The position numbers and the translations under genes were made by a program. Shown here in pieces: positions 26,080 through 39,029 of a stretch of DNA of 64,000 bases. The notes below the pieces were generated by a model, which was given only the letters and a program-made list of their open reading frames with translations, did not search any database and was not told where the DNA came from. This DNA comes from Sinonovacula constricta (Eukaryota; Mollusca; Bivalvia; Cardiida; Solecurtidae), in NCBI GenBank assembly GCA_007844125.1, contig CM017572.1, forward strand, positions 44,498,632-44,562,631, written 5' to 3'. How positions within the stretch are numbered: the stretch's first letter is position 1; the number at the start of each line of letters is the position of its first letter.

Positions 26080-28060
26080 ATAATTAGCACTTTGGGAAAC
26101 CACAAAATACGTTGTGCACGCTAAAGTTTTATGTGGGATGTGATAAATGTGTTTATTACAAGTGGTATGCATACCATGAGGTATAATGAAAGGATAAACG
26201 TTGAGTGTTTTTTTCAGTTTTATTTGATAAGCAATCGAAAAGAGGTATTTGATAGATTGTCTCACATACATATTATGGCAAAATAGCATAATTGTTTAAT
26301 TACTGAATATTGTGCCAATGATACACAGATGCGGAACCCCAAACACCCAATTTCAATTATTTCATACAAAAAGTGTTCTTTACTTCTTTTTTTGTGATAC
26401 CGACAAAAAGTGTATCTTCTTCTTTTATTGCAAACACACGATATTATGTATAAAAAGACTAAGTACACAGCATACAAGGCTATTTGCGCTTGGATTTAAA
26501 CAATAGGAATTATAAATACAATGTTTGTTCCATTAATACCACGTTTATATATTTTATTTCTATACTCTTTTCATTCTTTATAGTCAATCCCATCTTTACT
26601 TATTTTTGATGTTCTCGTTGTCGCCGCTATAAGTGTCCTTTCGTTTCAGTTATCACTGAAATGTAAATAAGTAATATTTGGTTTGAAAGTTTATATCATA
26701 GCATCTTTATGCACTGAAAATAACACTGAATCGTCGATGGTATTTTTTCTGAGGCAAGAGTATCTTTCTGGATTACTGAACTCACAGACAGATAAGTGGG
26801 AAAAAGTAATACTGTGCCTTGTTTTATGGAAACATTTAAACCTGTACAAAATGTATGTTTAATGGATTTATGCCTATCTTGAATGAAAAAAACATTGCTT
26901 TTTACACATTGATAATAATAAGAAAAAAACACCACACGTTCTTTATAGCAGTTTTGCAATTTTATGTATAGCACGTGTTAAGTCTAAACTGCTAAGTGTC
27001 TAAGTATTTATGACGTGACGATACGTTTTATGCACGATGTTATACAAGTGTTATGAGTTATATTAGGTATTAGGGGAAATGTTTTTACCCAGAAACAAGG
27101 CCGAGATAATGTTAGTTGCATACTCTCTTTAAATGTGCAAGACCACCGATTTTGTTTTCATAGAAAACTGCAAGACAGCAATATATATATTACTGAAATA
27201 GTTTTGACATCGTGTTGAGGAATGCAAAAATAAAACATATACTAAACGTGAACTTAATTATGGATGTGCTAATTTTGGAGTTTTGCTTTCAAAGGAACGT
27301 GTGTATTGGGAGATTCCTAGTCAGAATGCTTTCCATAGCGAAGCCTGAAAAATAAATATGTGTGCTTCATATTCGATTCGCTTAACCTTGATATTATGAC
27401 AAAATCATCAGGAATGTACATCTAACATAGCACATCTTGCAATAACGCTAGGTACAACATTTCATTAACCAAATCACAATTTAATCAATCAATTCTCCAT
27501 TTGTCAACATACATTTATGTTTTCATAATATATCGGGGAAGACAAAAACATTGGCGTATATGTATCCTTAAACTGTAATGAGGTAACTTTTAACAGTTAA
27601 AATTGATTTCTACCAATGAATCAACGTATGTAACATACCAAACGTTTCTTTTAAGGTTAATTTTAACTGCGTGTAAAGAAAAACGAAAAATATGTCCAAT
27701 GTGTATTGAAATATTTACTAAAATAAAAAAAATGTCCAAGTCATGGTGTTCACATGCCATCCAAATGTTTAAATGAGAAAACACTGCGGCGAAAAAATAC
27801 AGAAATGGGTCGAAGGCCTGACAGTAATATTGTATGCAAGATGAGCCCAATCGGACTGTAACATGATGTGATTGCGATATTCAAGAGAAGAATTGTACTC
27901 CCTGACTAGCACTAGTACATAATATTTATGGACTTGTCAACTTAGCCTCAGAAAGCAAATGTAACCAAAGTGCACCAAACACTAAGCTTGTACATAATAA
28001 GAGTCGGAGAATGTTTGAAATAGTGTTTGATTTACAGGGGCATATATCAAAGAAATTCTT
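26080..28060 (+). repeat. Old duplicated segment, partner of 47940-51640
   Basis: Colinear similar strings: attagcactttg and atttatgtggga (26085-26140 versus 47950-48005), gataagcaatcgaaaa (26227 versus 48092), atattatggcaaaat, gatgttatacaagtgtta (27038 versus 49073), tttaatcaatcaattctcc (27480 versus 49251), and ggggcatatatcaa near 28040 versus 51618. Spacing differs by indels. Open frames inside are not conserved between the partners, so I regard it as noncoding. Confidence 0.65.
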
Positions 28061-28700
28061 TATGATGTGTCTCCTGATTAAAATCACATTTTTTTCAATA
28101 CCTTTTACACGTTGTCATTATGAAAATTCAGTCCCTTAATCAACGACCGTGGATAAGCTTGATACTGTTTAAGGATACATGTGACAGGTGCATTCTACCT
28201 GGAAAAAATTCACGATAAATATTCCACATGTAATTGATCCTCCGGGAACACCAATTATCGTCATTTTTACAAATACCCAATATTTGTTATGGCTATTTCA
28301 ACGTCTCTTGATTTTGTGTAAATATAAAAATGTAAAAACAGCACCGAACTAATCACACATGTCTGCTTAGTACTTCACAGTAAAACACACATTCTTGCGA
28401 CCAAGATGTCACTTTCCCAAAATGCCGTAATTGGACTACCTGAACGTTTTATTTTTATCTTTAAGCATCTGTATTTCTTGTTTAAAGATGACAAGTTAAC
28501 AGTTAAAGCAAAGCACAGCATTGTTTCCACGTACTTGATCTAAAACTTATTTTACTTCCTGTGGGATTTTGTTTCCTGCGGCTAAATATAAAGGAAATAT
28601 TTTTATATACGAGATAATAGCAGAAATAATATTTTTGATTCATTCTATAAAATTAATATAAAATTATGTATTTAAACTTTTCAAGCCGATCGTCAACATA
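28061..28700. other. Intergenic, no gene recognised
   Basis: AT-rich sequence between an old duplicated block and the transposase remnant. Nothing recognisable on either strand. Confidence 0.4.
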
Positions 28701-28756
28701 AACTATTGATATCTCAGGTACGTGGTAAAATGACTGTTATGCAATTGTCTCTGCAG

Positions 28757-28930
28757 GTGAAGTCCAGATTGCGCGGTAACCGTTACAGCGGCCTGCCGGA
28801 ACTGCGACAGGCGTTGCACGAGATTATCGCCGACTTCAACGAGACTTGGTACCGGAACGTGTTCTTCGCGTGGATTCACAGACATCAGAGATGTATACAG
28901 TGTCAGGGTGACTTTATTGAAAAGTTGTAG
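28757..28930 (+). pseudogene. C-terminal remnant of a mariner-like (DDE) transposase
   Basis: 58 codons or so, ending at TAG 28930, reading KSRLRGNRYSGLPELRQALH, then EIIADFNETWYRN and HRHQRCIQCQGDFIEKL. The closing pattern W-Y-x...R-x-x-(K/R)C-(L/I)...G-(D/N)-(Y/F)-(V/I)-E-K is the typical end of mariner/SETMAR-type transposases, which cut and paste DNA with a DDE/D active site. The catalytic part is absent here. The segment is strikingly GC-rich against its AT-rich flanks and is preceded by a good acceptor-like tgtctctgcag at 28756, so it could also be the last exon of a transposase-derived gene. The frame can be extended upstream to an ATG at 28730, but that part looks noncoding. No matching block was seen in the old duplicate partner. 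Confidence 0.5.
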
Positions 28931-28966
28931 TAAATCCTATGACATTTGCGCTTGTTGCGGTTGTGA

Positions 28967-28997
28967 GACGTCGACGCGACGTCGATTTCGACGTCGT
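28967..28997. other. CpG-dense cluster of GACGTCG words
   Basis: Three close copies of the word (a/c)GACGTCG, a self-complementary GACGTC core, in 31 bp, followed by ccccgggg at about 29007. Such CpG density is exceptional in this window. It lies just downstream of the transposase remnant and may belong to that element's terminal sequence. Confidence 0.6.
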
Positions 28998-29579
28998 TTA
29001 TGTAACCCCGGGGTGCTCCGGATCGAGTTTATTGTATTTGCTATTTCTTATATAGATTTTATATTTGTTACGATATTGCTATGATTTTTTCAGATTTTGT
29101 TTATGAGATATCGGGCTATATCATATTAAAATTTTAAATATCTGCGCTTGTTAGTTGTCAAGTTATAGCACCATTCTACGAACTTTCTGATCAACCCTCG
29201 TAGGTTCTTTGATCTTCATATCAATTTTCACTTTAACATAAAATATGAGCAACGCCGCAGATCGAACAAAATTTAAAAGGCTATCTTAACATGATCAGCA
29301 CGAAATGCAATAAAACAACTTTTGCCCCGCTAAATACAGTCATGTTTACCCTACCGGGAGGAATTAACTGTCATGATAATTAACAATGTCGGTAAAGAGT
29401 AATAGGCTTACTATTAGAACTTCAAAAATAATCCATAATCACTTTTTTATAACTTCAGTAAGATTGTTTCCTTATTTCCTTATTACTGCATGCACCTATT
29501 ACCACATTACTAAAATACTTACTTAAAGTGAACATCATTAAGAGTGACATAATCAAAGAGTGCTTATCGCGATGACCAG

Positions 29580-29735
29580 AATGCGTGATAAAATGAAAGA
29601 AGCAACTTCTACGGCTGAGTTTTACATCATCTGTAGTACAACCTACTGGGAGCAATCCTGGTGTCTAGAGAATTATGGTATAGTTTGGTAGTTACCGCTA
29701 ATCCTTTACTGTACTAAACAGCTGTTGGTCTGTGA
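29580..29735 (+). repeat. Old duplicated block, partner of 57045-57200
   Basis: Shared strings in order: gaaagaagcaacttctac / gagagaaacaacttctacc, gagcaatcctggtgtctag / gagcaatcctagtgtctag, and actaaacagctgttggt / gctaaacagttgttagt. Noncoding. Confidence 0.6.
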
Positions 29736-30579
29736 AGAAACATTTGGATCATAAACATGTTTGTGATCTGTGAAAGTGCTTGTGTAACTGGCCTATTGAC
29801 AGGACATACACTCAAGCTGTATATCATTTTTATCATATAACATAGGTTTATTAGTTCAATGTTTCTGATGCCAATTTATTCAACTGTTTCGCACAACTGT
29901 ATGTATAAAACTAGATTCTCTTTTCGTAAACCCGCGTCTTATCATATGTTTATCACATTTAGTACTGAGAAATGTGTAAACTAAATTTCTTGAATCAAAT
30001 ATACTAGTTTTATTCCTCCCCTCAATAATCTAGTCTTCAAAACCGCAAAAATTCAGGATTTTTAACATAATTATTAAATGACAGCGATCAACATTCTCGT
30101 CAACTCCACTTCTATACCTACTCAGCACTTTTTTTTAAATAATCTCATTTAAATGATGTGCTTGACGAAACCACTTTCTATACCCATTGTACTTTAGTTG
30201 TGATTTTCCCTAACGTTTATCGTTTGATGTGGATTAAGCAAAGCCAAATTATAAAGTGTAATCGACATCAAATTCAGTCTCAATTTCGACAAGGCAACAA
30301 TAAGAAAATGAAGTATAATTTTTCGCAGAAGTTAAACTTCACTAAGAGCTTACTTGAAATAACTTTCGTCGTAAATGATAATGAATGATTTGTAAAATTA
30401 AATCTGTGAAGACAAATGAACATATTGAAATGTTTAATTAGATCCTTTTGTTAAATTTGTTAAGTTAATAACTCCCGCAATAAACAGTTGTGTTCATTTC
30501 TTTACACCTTAAGTCTGATTATTATTGATTGCACATAACATTTTCCGTAATTTCGTCATGTAATGAATTGGTTGCTGTT

Positions 30580-30700
30580 CTTTTTTGTCATTTTTTGTAT
30601 AAGAAGATAAAGGGCGCAATATGAGCCAGACAATATTGTGAGCAATGAATATTTACAACATGTAATTTTGTGAAATGTCGGGCCATTACCGACAATACAT
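30580..30700 (+). repeat. Recurring block with words gcaatgaatatttacaacatg and gtgtgaaatg
   Basis: A similar block recurs at 53930-54110, 57950-58110 and, more weakly, 37790-37880 and 47320-47400. Common features are a tttatacaa or tgtataag stretch, gagccagacaa, (t/c)aatgaatattta(c/t)aacatgtaatggtgtgaaat, and in two cases catggcgtgtgttgtc / gacatgtgttgtc. It seems to mark the end of each old tandem unit. Confidence 0.55.
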
Positions 30701-31418
30701 ACATAGTCTAACGGCATCATAAAGCGTCCAGGAAATATAGCCAAGTACACATTGACAGTTAACTATTCGATTAGCCGAAAAGGAAATACGTATCATAATA
30801 AAATCACCAGTCTATATGTTCCTAGATTAGCATATAATAGAATGAGCAAATAGTATATATCTCAGTTTCTTAACACCACAGGCTTCAAATGCAGAACATG
30901 AACAATACACAATATATAATTGTAAGACATTTGAAAATATGATATGTTTTTTGAAGAAGTTTTAATATAATATAGACAAATATTAAATAAACATTTAGCA
31001 TTCGCTAGACTAATGTACATTCAAGTGAATGCAAAAGTGACAGAAAAGATAAGACATTAAACACAGAATGGTAGAATAATCTAAGTAAGGTTGTTTAGAA
31101 ATATTGCCTGCTTGTTGGATATTCTCATCAAGACCGAGCGGAAATTGAGTCTGAAGTTTTAAATCAAGTTTATCGCAGACCTGTATCTGGCCAGCATCTT
31201 GTAGACCTTAGAACAGTCTTCATTAGAAAGTTTGTGTATTTATGTGTACAAAGAGCTTTAAAAATTACACTTTTTTCATTCACAGCAGGATGACTTTGTC
31301 ATATTGTCATATTTTAATACTGCTATTTTACTTTGAAGCATTAAATTCAGTGTTGAGAAAGAATTTTAAAAAGCTCTCCTTAATTTGTTACATCTTAAGA
31401 CACATTCTAATAATTCTG
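30701..31418. other. Intergenic, no gene recognised
   Basis: AT-rich sequence leading to the left border of tandem copy A. Only short ORFs, none recognised. Confidence 0.4.
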
Positions 31419-31739
31419 TGGTAATTAACTGTTTTTTGTATCGACATTTAAAACCCTAATGCATAAACGTGCAGACCTTGTAAGTTGGGATAAATAATTG
31501 CCATAGGATGTAGCTCGCGCGGACCCACTATTAGGACATGGATAATTCACAATACTAAAGATGAAAACGTTTGTAAGTTGGAAGTTATAAAAAGTATATT
31601 GTTTCTTTGCATATTTCTTTTTTCCATGCCATGTTTGAAATATAAACCTTTCAATTTGATTTGTGGTTTATTTCATATACATGTACTAACAAAATTTGTA
31701 CATTAATTTGTATAATATTTATTATGAGAAAGTGAAAGT

Positions 31740-32064
31740 TTGTTTGTTTGTTTTTGTTTATTGGGTTTATCGTCCCACCAACAGTATTTCAGTTATCTGG
31801 AGACGGTGTCCACTTGAAGCAGATATAGTGCTGCCTTCACTGTGTATAGCATGCCGTGAACACCTGGCATGATACCACACCCAGTCACATTATCCTGACA
31901 CCGGGCCAACCAGTCGTGGAACTACCCTTATATTTGCTTGAGCGTTAGCAAGGGAGCTATACCACTACCATTTTAACGACTTTGGTATGTCGCGGCCCGC
32001 GATCGAACCCGGGGCCTCCCGTACCTGGAGCCGACGCTCTACCGATTGCGCTACCAGGTCCGGT
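31740..32064 (-). mobile_element. Full-length tRNA-derived SINE with 13-bp target-site duplication (copy A)
   Basis: 325 bp. Read on the minus strand, a tRNA-like head begins at 32064 with A box TGGTAGCGCAATCGGTAGAG and B box GGGTTCGATCGC. A unique body follows (ggtggtatagctccc; gactggttggcccgg in reverse sense), and the element ends in a (AAAC)n-type tail at about 31740-31758. It is flanked by AGAAAGTGAAAGT at 31727-31739 and again at 32065-32077. The head contains GC-rich tRNA features but not a foldable, intact tRNA. Transcribed by RNA polymerase III if active (family knowledge). Confidence 0.88.
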
Positions 32065-32129
32065 AGAAAGTGAAAGTGTAGTTGTGTTGTATTCGAATAT
32101 GTCGAAGATCGATTTTTTCCGTTACTCAA

Positions 32130-32930
32130 AAAATCCAAAATAGAAAAGATTTTTATTTACCCTATCGGCTTTCATCTCCTAAAACGCTCTCTAAAAGGAA
32201 AACACATCAACTGTTTATCTGTCATTTTAAATGCACGTGGTCTTAACGAAACGTAGCGCTACGAAGATGTTATACACTGAATTAGAAATAACAGACGTTT
32301 ATGTTACTTTGGATGCATCCAATTCTCTACAAAAATGGGTTAATCCACAACACTATTGCCTTACGCCTTTCATCTCTCATTTTCTTATAATCCTTTAAAC
32401 AATCATTTATTTTGTATTCTCCCTTCATAATTTAATATGTGTACACATCTATAAGATTTCTTTGTATTATACTATTCAGCGGCACACCAGAGATCTGCTG
32501 AAAGGCCTTTCTACATTTCGCCCCGAATGAGAGGAGAGAGTAGTCAGAATAATGAAAGTCAGCGACTCTAGGACGAGTAGTCTAAATTTCTTCATGCTCT
32601 GGCAAACTAGTGCTTCAAAATCAGAAATAAGATTATGTTTGAACACTACCGTGTCTTGTTTATCATGCAAACACATGGCTTCAAACGCTGCGTTTGTTGT
32701 TTTTTGTGGCTTCCCACAGCGAAAGAAAAGCTCGTCTCAGTTATATGCATATATGTATTATAGGTATAAAATTATCTATGATGTTTCATATCATCTCTTC
32801 ATTGTGAGAGGACAGTTGCATTTGACAGCAGTCAAACAAACGGCTTTACTGCACATATTAATTTCAGATAATTCTTATGTTGGCAGAATAAGTAATACTT
32901 TGCATGGCGGCATTCCTAAATGGCTATGTT
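32130..32930 (+). repeat. Old duplicated block, partner of 59640-60170
   Basis: Shared words in order: aacgctctctaaaag / aacgctacctaaaaag, actgtttatctgtca / atcgtttatctgtca, cgtgtcttgt near 32650 / 59886, acacatggctt(c/t)(a/g)aac with gctgcgttt / actgcgttt, tgtggcttcc, and gataattcttatgttgg / ggtaattcttatgttag. Also present in copy B at 39110-39770. Open frames are not shared. Confidence 0.65.
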
Positions 32931-33649
32931 CTAAGGCATACTGTACTTACATCTGGATAGGTTTCATGTAAGAGCAAGCAAACGCTTCCTTGCCTTAGGC
33001 CTAAGCATCCTTTAGTTTAGTTATCCTAAAATAAAAGAAAATAAAAATCGTGTTTTTCCTTATTTCATTTAGAAATGCCAATTTGATGTACTTTAATATC
33101 TTTCTGAAAAATACATCAGATTTGTTATGTTTTTACGGTTTATTTCCAGTTTACAGCATGACGTAGGCTAAAATAAAAGAGCGCATCTTACCACGTCGTT
33201 CTGCTAGCGCAGAGGTTGCACAGACAAAATACAAAGTGCACTTTGTATCACTTACAAAGTGTCGGTATAATACGAGAAAATAAGTCTTATGCATCAGTAA
33301 TTCCTCCATTAAGACTTTGAACATGCTGTATGTGGACATTTCTCGCGTCATATTGTTATATTAGTCAACACACAAAAGTGGTTTTAGTTGTTTATGCATA
33401 CATTCATAGCGTAGTACCGAAAATAAGACTCAGTAAGCATTTTTTCAGGTTTCACTTCAGAGAAAAGATTACATCTGACAAAAAACAACAACACAACTTT
33501 CAAAGGATAGTTTTAGTTCAACGTACAAGGAATATTGCATTTTTTATTATGTTGCTATTATTATGTTCAGATGCAGATGCTTAATGTTACTTGTTTCATT
33601 TTGATGGAATATTTTTATTTACACTGTTAATATTTAAGAAAACATTTCA

Positions 33650-33745
33650 GTAAGTGCGAGGTTGGCACGCTGTACAAAGCAGGTAAAGCTCTCCATTCTG
33701 TCTTTCGCCGACTGACCTTTACAAATCAGTGACTGTTCTCAAAGA
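33650..33745 (-). repeat. Dispersed core repeat, inverted diverged copy (in duplication copy A)
   Basis: Read on the plus strand this is aagtgcgaggttggc, acaaagcaggt, then cgccgactgacctttac, the reverse complement of the core seen at 7.5, 10.8, 19.6, 58.4 and 62.8 kb. Only the core is recognisable. Confidence 0.55.
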
Positions 33746-36700
33746 CCTTACCATACTGTCTTTATTTAATTTTTCATGCTCTGTAGTCATAAAGCAAAAC
33801 AAAAAATGCATGTTTTTTCTATTATCCCATTCATACTATCCTTATTTTTATCTGTATAACCATTGTTATTCTTACCTTACCGTCTGTTTTATGTATACGC
33901 GTTTTGCTAATATTCCGTCTCTTTTTTTTAGTTTATCTCTCAGTTAAACCAGTTTCATAGTTTTTTTGTCTGTTAGCTTTTTAACTCAAAACTTCTAAGC
34001 GCTGATAACTACACAAACATTTATGATGTGTTTAATAAAACACCAGCAAACATTGGAATGCAAAAGACGGACACTTGTAGACAGACAAGAAAAAAAACTT
34101 GCGCAACAAATCAGACCATGAAAGGAACAGAGTTTTATGGACTCGTGTTGTGTTTTACTTTGGAAAATGATGTAAAACGCATTCCACAATAATAACGAAA
34201 TCCGCATAATTTACAGTCATTTACGCAATCTACGTAAAGCATCTGCAAACTATAAACATTGAACATATTTTGTACTCCAGATAAGCACGGAATTTCAACA
34301 GAACCTGTTGCGAGTGCTTGGAGTTATATGAGCTGTAAAAGTGATGTGCAATATGTAAATTTTATGTAAAATGTAATGGAAAGAGAATGTTAATTTGCTC
34401 ATACGATTGGAAGTGCGAAAGAATTGTCATTGGGATGTTTTCAATATATTTTTTACATTATTTCAATTTAACATAACATGTTATATAGTCACGTTAGAAC
34501 GGGCATAAGTAGAGCAAAAGATAAGTCAAAAGACATAAACCATAAACTAATTATTTATGCTTAGTGGCTCCAAAATATACACAAAAAAGAAAATAAACAA
34601 ATAAAATCGAGCATGTGTCATTTGTCATGTGAACGATCGTTATAACTGTTATAATAACATAATCATAAAGACTGACCCTATAACCACATTAATCCAAATT
34701 CTAGGCAATACTATACTTTTAAATCGTACTGTCAGTAATTATGTTAACAGAAAAATGGATATATTTTTTTAAATTAAACTTTCTTCCTGCTCGTGGCTTC
34801 CTATGTATTTGGTGAACCTTATACTTTGACATTTCTTTTTCAGCAGTGGAATTCAATGTTACACTTTTAATGTCCCTTTCAAGTCACTAATTATATGTAG
34901 GCGTTAAAAGCTTGAAAATTGTCGCGCAATTAAATCCATTAATTGAACTTATGCAATTGAAAAATAAAAATGACAAACATAAAATGTACATGGCTAAAAA
35001 TCAAAGAAAGTCAAATGGTTAATAGTTTGAGAATGAACAAAAGCAATATCGATGACCAGAGTGATACGAGTATCGAACGCACAAGCGGTTTCCTATTTAG
35101 TATTTAACATTTACGGTCCAATGACATGAATGAGTTATAAAATCGCCATGTGCACAGCGGAGACATTTAACTTAATTGCAACAAACATAAAAGTCCCTCA
35201 GGCAACATCAAGGTTCTATTCCCAAGGTCGGATAGTGATAGAATAACATGTTTTACCGCATCATATTGATTTCCGGCAAAAATGACCATTGAAAGAGAAA
35301 AACTGTTGTAAAATATAGCTGTAATCGGAAAAAAAACAGGAACACAGACCTTATCTCTTACACCTTGTTTGATTTAGCAAATTAAAAAAATGTAAACGAT
35401 GGCGATTAAATATGGTAGACCACCAACAAAATGACGTCGGCGTAGTAGGTATTTATTTATGCACGATGCATCTACCTCGAATTGATATTAATTACATGTA
35501 GTTAATTCACATAGCCACCGAACTTAAAGCGTTTTGATTGGTCAAACGCTGGTGATATTGACTTGAGAATGTTTTCAAGAACATAATACTGACGAACGAG
35601 TTACGCTCACTATTGCTACAATAACGTGGCGTCTGGTAAACGAAATCGACAGTTTGGTCAGTGTGTCTGATAACATTAAGAGTAATATAGCATAGAAAAG
35701 AACAAGAAGTGTTCGGTAGCAGTGATATTCGTGATTATCGTGAGGAAATGAACACTGGCGAATAAGATCGACATCTTGGAAAGTTTTCTGTTGAAATGAA
35801 AGGCGCAGGTGGCTCGTTGTACAAAAACATGACAATGCAATTTAATAGTGTATATGATACAACAAGTAAGGACAATGTATCATTTTGCGGACCTTGATAA
35901 TGTGATATAGACTGCGTCGTAGGTCATTATGATATAACCTATCTCCTTAAATCTATATTTTGACTTCACCGCAAGTCTTTATTTGAATAGTTTTGTATGC
36001 TGCATCGTTCTTATGTAAACTTATAGAAATAACTAAACATACTATAAGAAGGAAGTACCATTCAATCGTTGATATATTCACTTGCTGAAAAAATAATTTT
36101 TAAGTTTCGAAAAAAGGATTCAAATCTTCCCAGTTGTCAGCTCCAAAAATACACGTGACAAAACGATAAAATGCAATTCATTGATATATTTAAAAAAATT
36201 ATGGAAATTATTGATATCCGAACTTGCTCTACAATTATGTTATATGTATTTTAGTCGACTGATAATCTCATAATAATCATGAAGTTATGTCATCCTTTAC
36301 ATTTTCCCGCGTAAACAGCTGAAAATAGAGCTTTGTGTATATTTTTTAACATGTATCTTAGAAAAAAGTGCTCTTTTTGGTTAATGATTAATGACATTTT
36401 CGTTCGTACGTAATATATTTGCCCTGTGCCTTTTCAAATATTGATATCTGTTGCGATTCTCATATCACTTTGTCATGTTTCCGTATGCTGATACGAAGCG
36501 GAATAGCTGTTTACTGGCAATAAACATACATTCTTTGAAGAGAAAAACTGCCTTTCTGAGTGACTTCATATTCTTTTTTCAACTTATAATTTATTAAGTA
36601 TTTTAGAAAAAAATTCTATAAAAATATCTTCATTCACATTTTAAGGTTCAGTAGTTTGTTTTGAATATATTGATTGGTTGCATAAAAAAGTTTCAACAAC

Positions 36701-37268
36701 AATTACAAACTATTAAGTCGTATAACTGTATAGAGACATCCGGATAGTGTGTTTCAATAATTTCAATGACAGTTACAAAAATTTAAGTCGTATAGCTTAA
36801 TAGGAAAATACAGAAAGCGTATAGAAAACGTTCGAAATAGATGAAAATGCATATTAAAAGTTTCATGCTTTTTATTATTTAACAATTGAAGCAATTATGA
36901 TATTTGTCCTGGTAAATGAAAATACTCACAACTACTCCCGTCTTAAACAGATATGCCTACCAAACTAGTAGTACTTTAAAGACAACTCAAAATTCACGAA
37001 ATCGTGTCATTTACAGAGTTAAGGAATTGACAACATCGACATCGTTTATTACATTAAAATAAAAAAAAACACAAAAAAACCCCTTCACATTACATTGTAA
37101 GCCGTAATTGTATCCATATGCTTCATAGAGCAAAGCATATTCTCGTCCCTTAATTAGACGTTAATTATACTTTCTTTAATGTTACAGAACAGTTGAACAT
37201 TAATGATTTACTTCCTCATTTCACCCAGAAGCAGGCACTTATCCATAGTTTAGCTTACTTCAAATAAT

Positions 37269-37368
37269 GTTTGTTTGTTTATTGGGTTTCTCGTCACACC
37301 AACAGTATTTCAGTTATCTGGAGACGGTGTCCACTTGAAGTAGATATAGTGCTGCCATCACTGTGTAT
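37269..37368 (-). mobile_element. 5'-truncated SINE of the same family (copy A)
   Basis: Only the 3' third is present: the (GTTT)n-type end, tattgggttt, cagtatttcagttatctgg, agacggtgtccacttgaag and tatagtgctgcc. The tRNA head is missing, consistent with 5' truncation during target-primed integration. Confidence 0.8.
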
Positions 37369-38690
37369 ATAGACATACTGTACTAATATTTTTAGAGAAA
37401 ATGAAATTTCAAACACTTGTATTAATAAAAATCAACCCGAAATGCGACCTTATTGTCAAATTTCATACACCGACCTTGAAAGAGTTGTTTTTCTTTACGA
37501 TAATATTTGAAGTCATTTTACGATATACATTTCAATATGGGTCTAACGTATCGATGACCAGTAATTTAAGTTTTTTAACATAAGTCATTATTCCTAAAGA
37601 GAAGAAAAGAACAAGAACACCCCATTTGTTAATATATTGTACTGAATAACGCCAATCGAACAAAACCCCATTGGTTAACCCCAAATGATTTAAAATGAAT
37701 TAAAGAAAGATAGACCACTATGCAGAAACAGTTATTGTTTCCAATATTCTTTGGGTGTTCAGCCACAATGATGCAATATGAAATGCATATTGGTCATAAC
37801 CGTTCAGTCTTGTTTTATTTATACAAATGCATTATGCTGCACTTTTTGTTTATCACATGATATGGTGTAAGTAGACAAGGTTTATAAATACTTAAAGTCT
37901 CAGGGCGATTGAAATAATTACGGAATAAAATGTTAAGAAAATTGGCAATTTACAAATTGCACATTAGTTCTGTATTTAACTGATCACAGAGGAAAGAGAT
38001 CAAGAACATTTGCCTATTGGTTGACGTTACAATTCGTCAACATGAAAAACAAAGCTAACAAGTGAGTGATATCATTCTCTTAAACATACTCCAATTCATT
38101 TAATGATTAGGTTCTTCAGAATAAAAAACAACAACAAACGCATTTAAACTTTCAATTAAGGCAGAATATTCCATAGATCAAAATACAAGGATGAACTTTA
38201 AACATTAACATTTTAAATGTTTGTTATAATTTACGAAGGCCTGTACTAAACAGTTTAAATTTCCCTTAAAAACTGAGAAGTGGTATTCAAGGACATTATT
38301 TCTAGAAGCAGCGATGTCATATTAGTTGATCGTTATCCACCCCTAAATACCATCAAAACCCCTCCGCCTATGGTAATTAACTGTTTTTGTATCGACATTT
38401 ACAACCCTAATGCATAAACGTGCAGACCATGTAAGTTGGGATAAATAATTGCCATAGGATGTAGCTCGCGCGGACCCACTATTAGGATATGGATAATTCA
38501 CAATACTAAAGATGATAACGTTTGTAAGTTGGAAGTTACAAAAAGTATATTGTTTCCTTGTATATTTCTTTTTTCCATGCCATTTTTGAAATATAAACCT
38601 TCCAATTTGATTTGTGGTTAATTTCATATACATGTACTAACACAATTTGTACATTAATTTGTATAATATTTATTATAAGAAAGTGAACGT

Positions 38691-39016
38691 TTGTTTGTTT
38701 GTTTTTGTTTATTGGGTTTATCGTCCCACCAACAGTATTTCAGTTATCTTGAGACGGTGTCCACTTGAAGCAGATATAGTGCTGCCTTCACTGTGTATAG
38801 CATGCCGTGAACACCTGGCATGATACCACACCCAGTCACATTATCGTGACACCGGGCCAACCAGTCGTGGAACTACCCTTATATTTGCTTGAGCGTAAGC
38901 AAGGGAGCTATACCACTACCATTTTTAACGACTTTGGTATGTCGCGGCCCGGGATCGAACCCGGGGCCTCCCGTACCTGGAGCCGACGCTCTACCGATTG
39001 CGCTACCAGGTCCGGT
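38691..39016 (-). mobile_element. Full-length tRNA-derived SINE (copy B)
   Basis: The same insertion as 31740-32064, duplicated with copy B. Flanking repeats are agaaagtgaacgt (38678-38690, one mutation) and agaaagtgaaagt (39017-39029). Open frames of about 72 codons crossing it are chance. Confidence 0.88.
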
Positions 39017-39029
39017 AGAAAGTGAAAGT

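Larger units (their letters stand above)
31419..38370 (+). repeat. Recent tandem duplication, copy A (about 6.95 kb)
   Basis: Starts tggtaattaactg at 31419 and ends cctccgccta at 38370, immediately followed by the same start again. Alignable to copy B throughout with only occasional substitutions and small indels. It contains a full SINE (31740-32064), an inverted core repeat (33.65 kb), a truncated SINE (37.27 kb) and no convincing gene. It lacks the LINE present in copy B and so shows the pre-insertion site near 36240-36255. Short open frames (for example 32552-32971) are not kept intact between copies. Confidence 0.93.

Noticed and set aside
31985..32062. Possible functional tRNA gene on the minus strand
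   Set aside because: Good A and B boxes but no paired acceptor stem, and it is part of a SINE with target duplication and tail.
32552..32971. 139-codon open frame in copy A
   Set aside because: The equivalent in copy B is cut to 71 codons by a deletion, and the diverged 60-kb partner has no matching frame.
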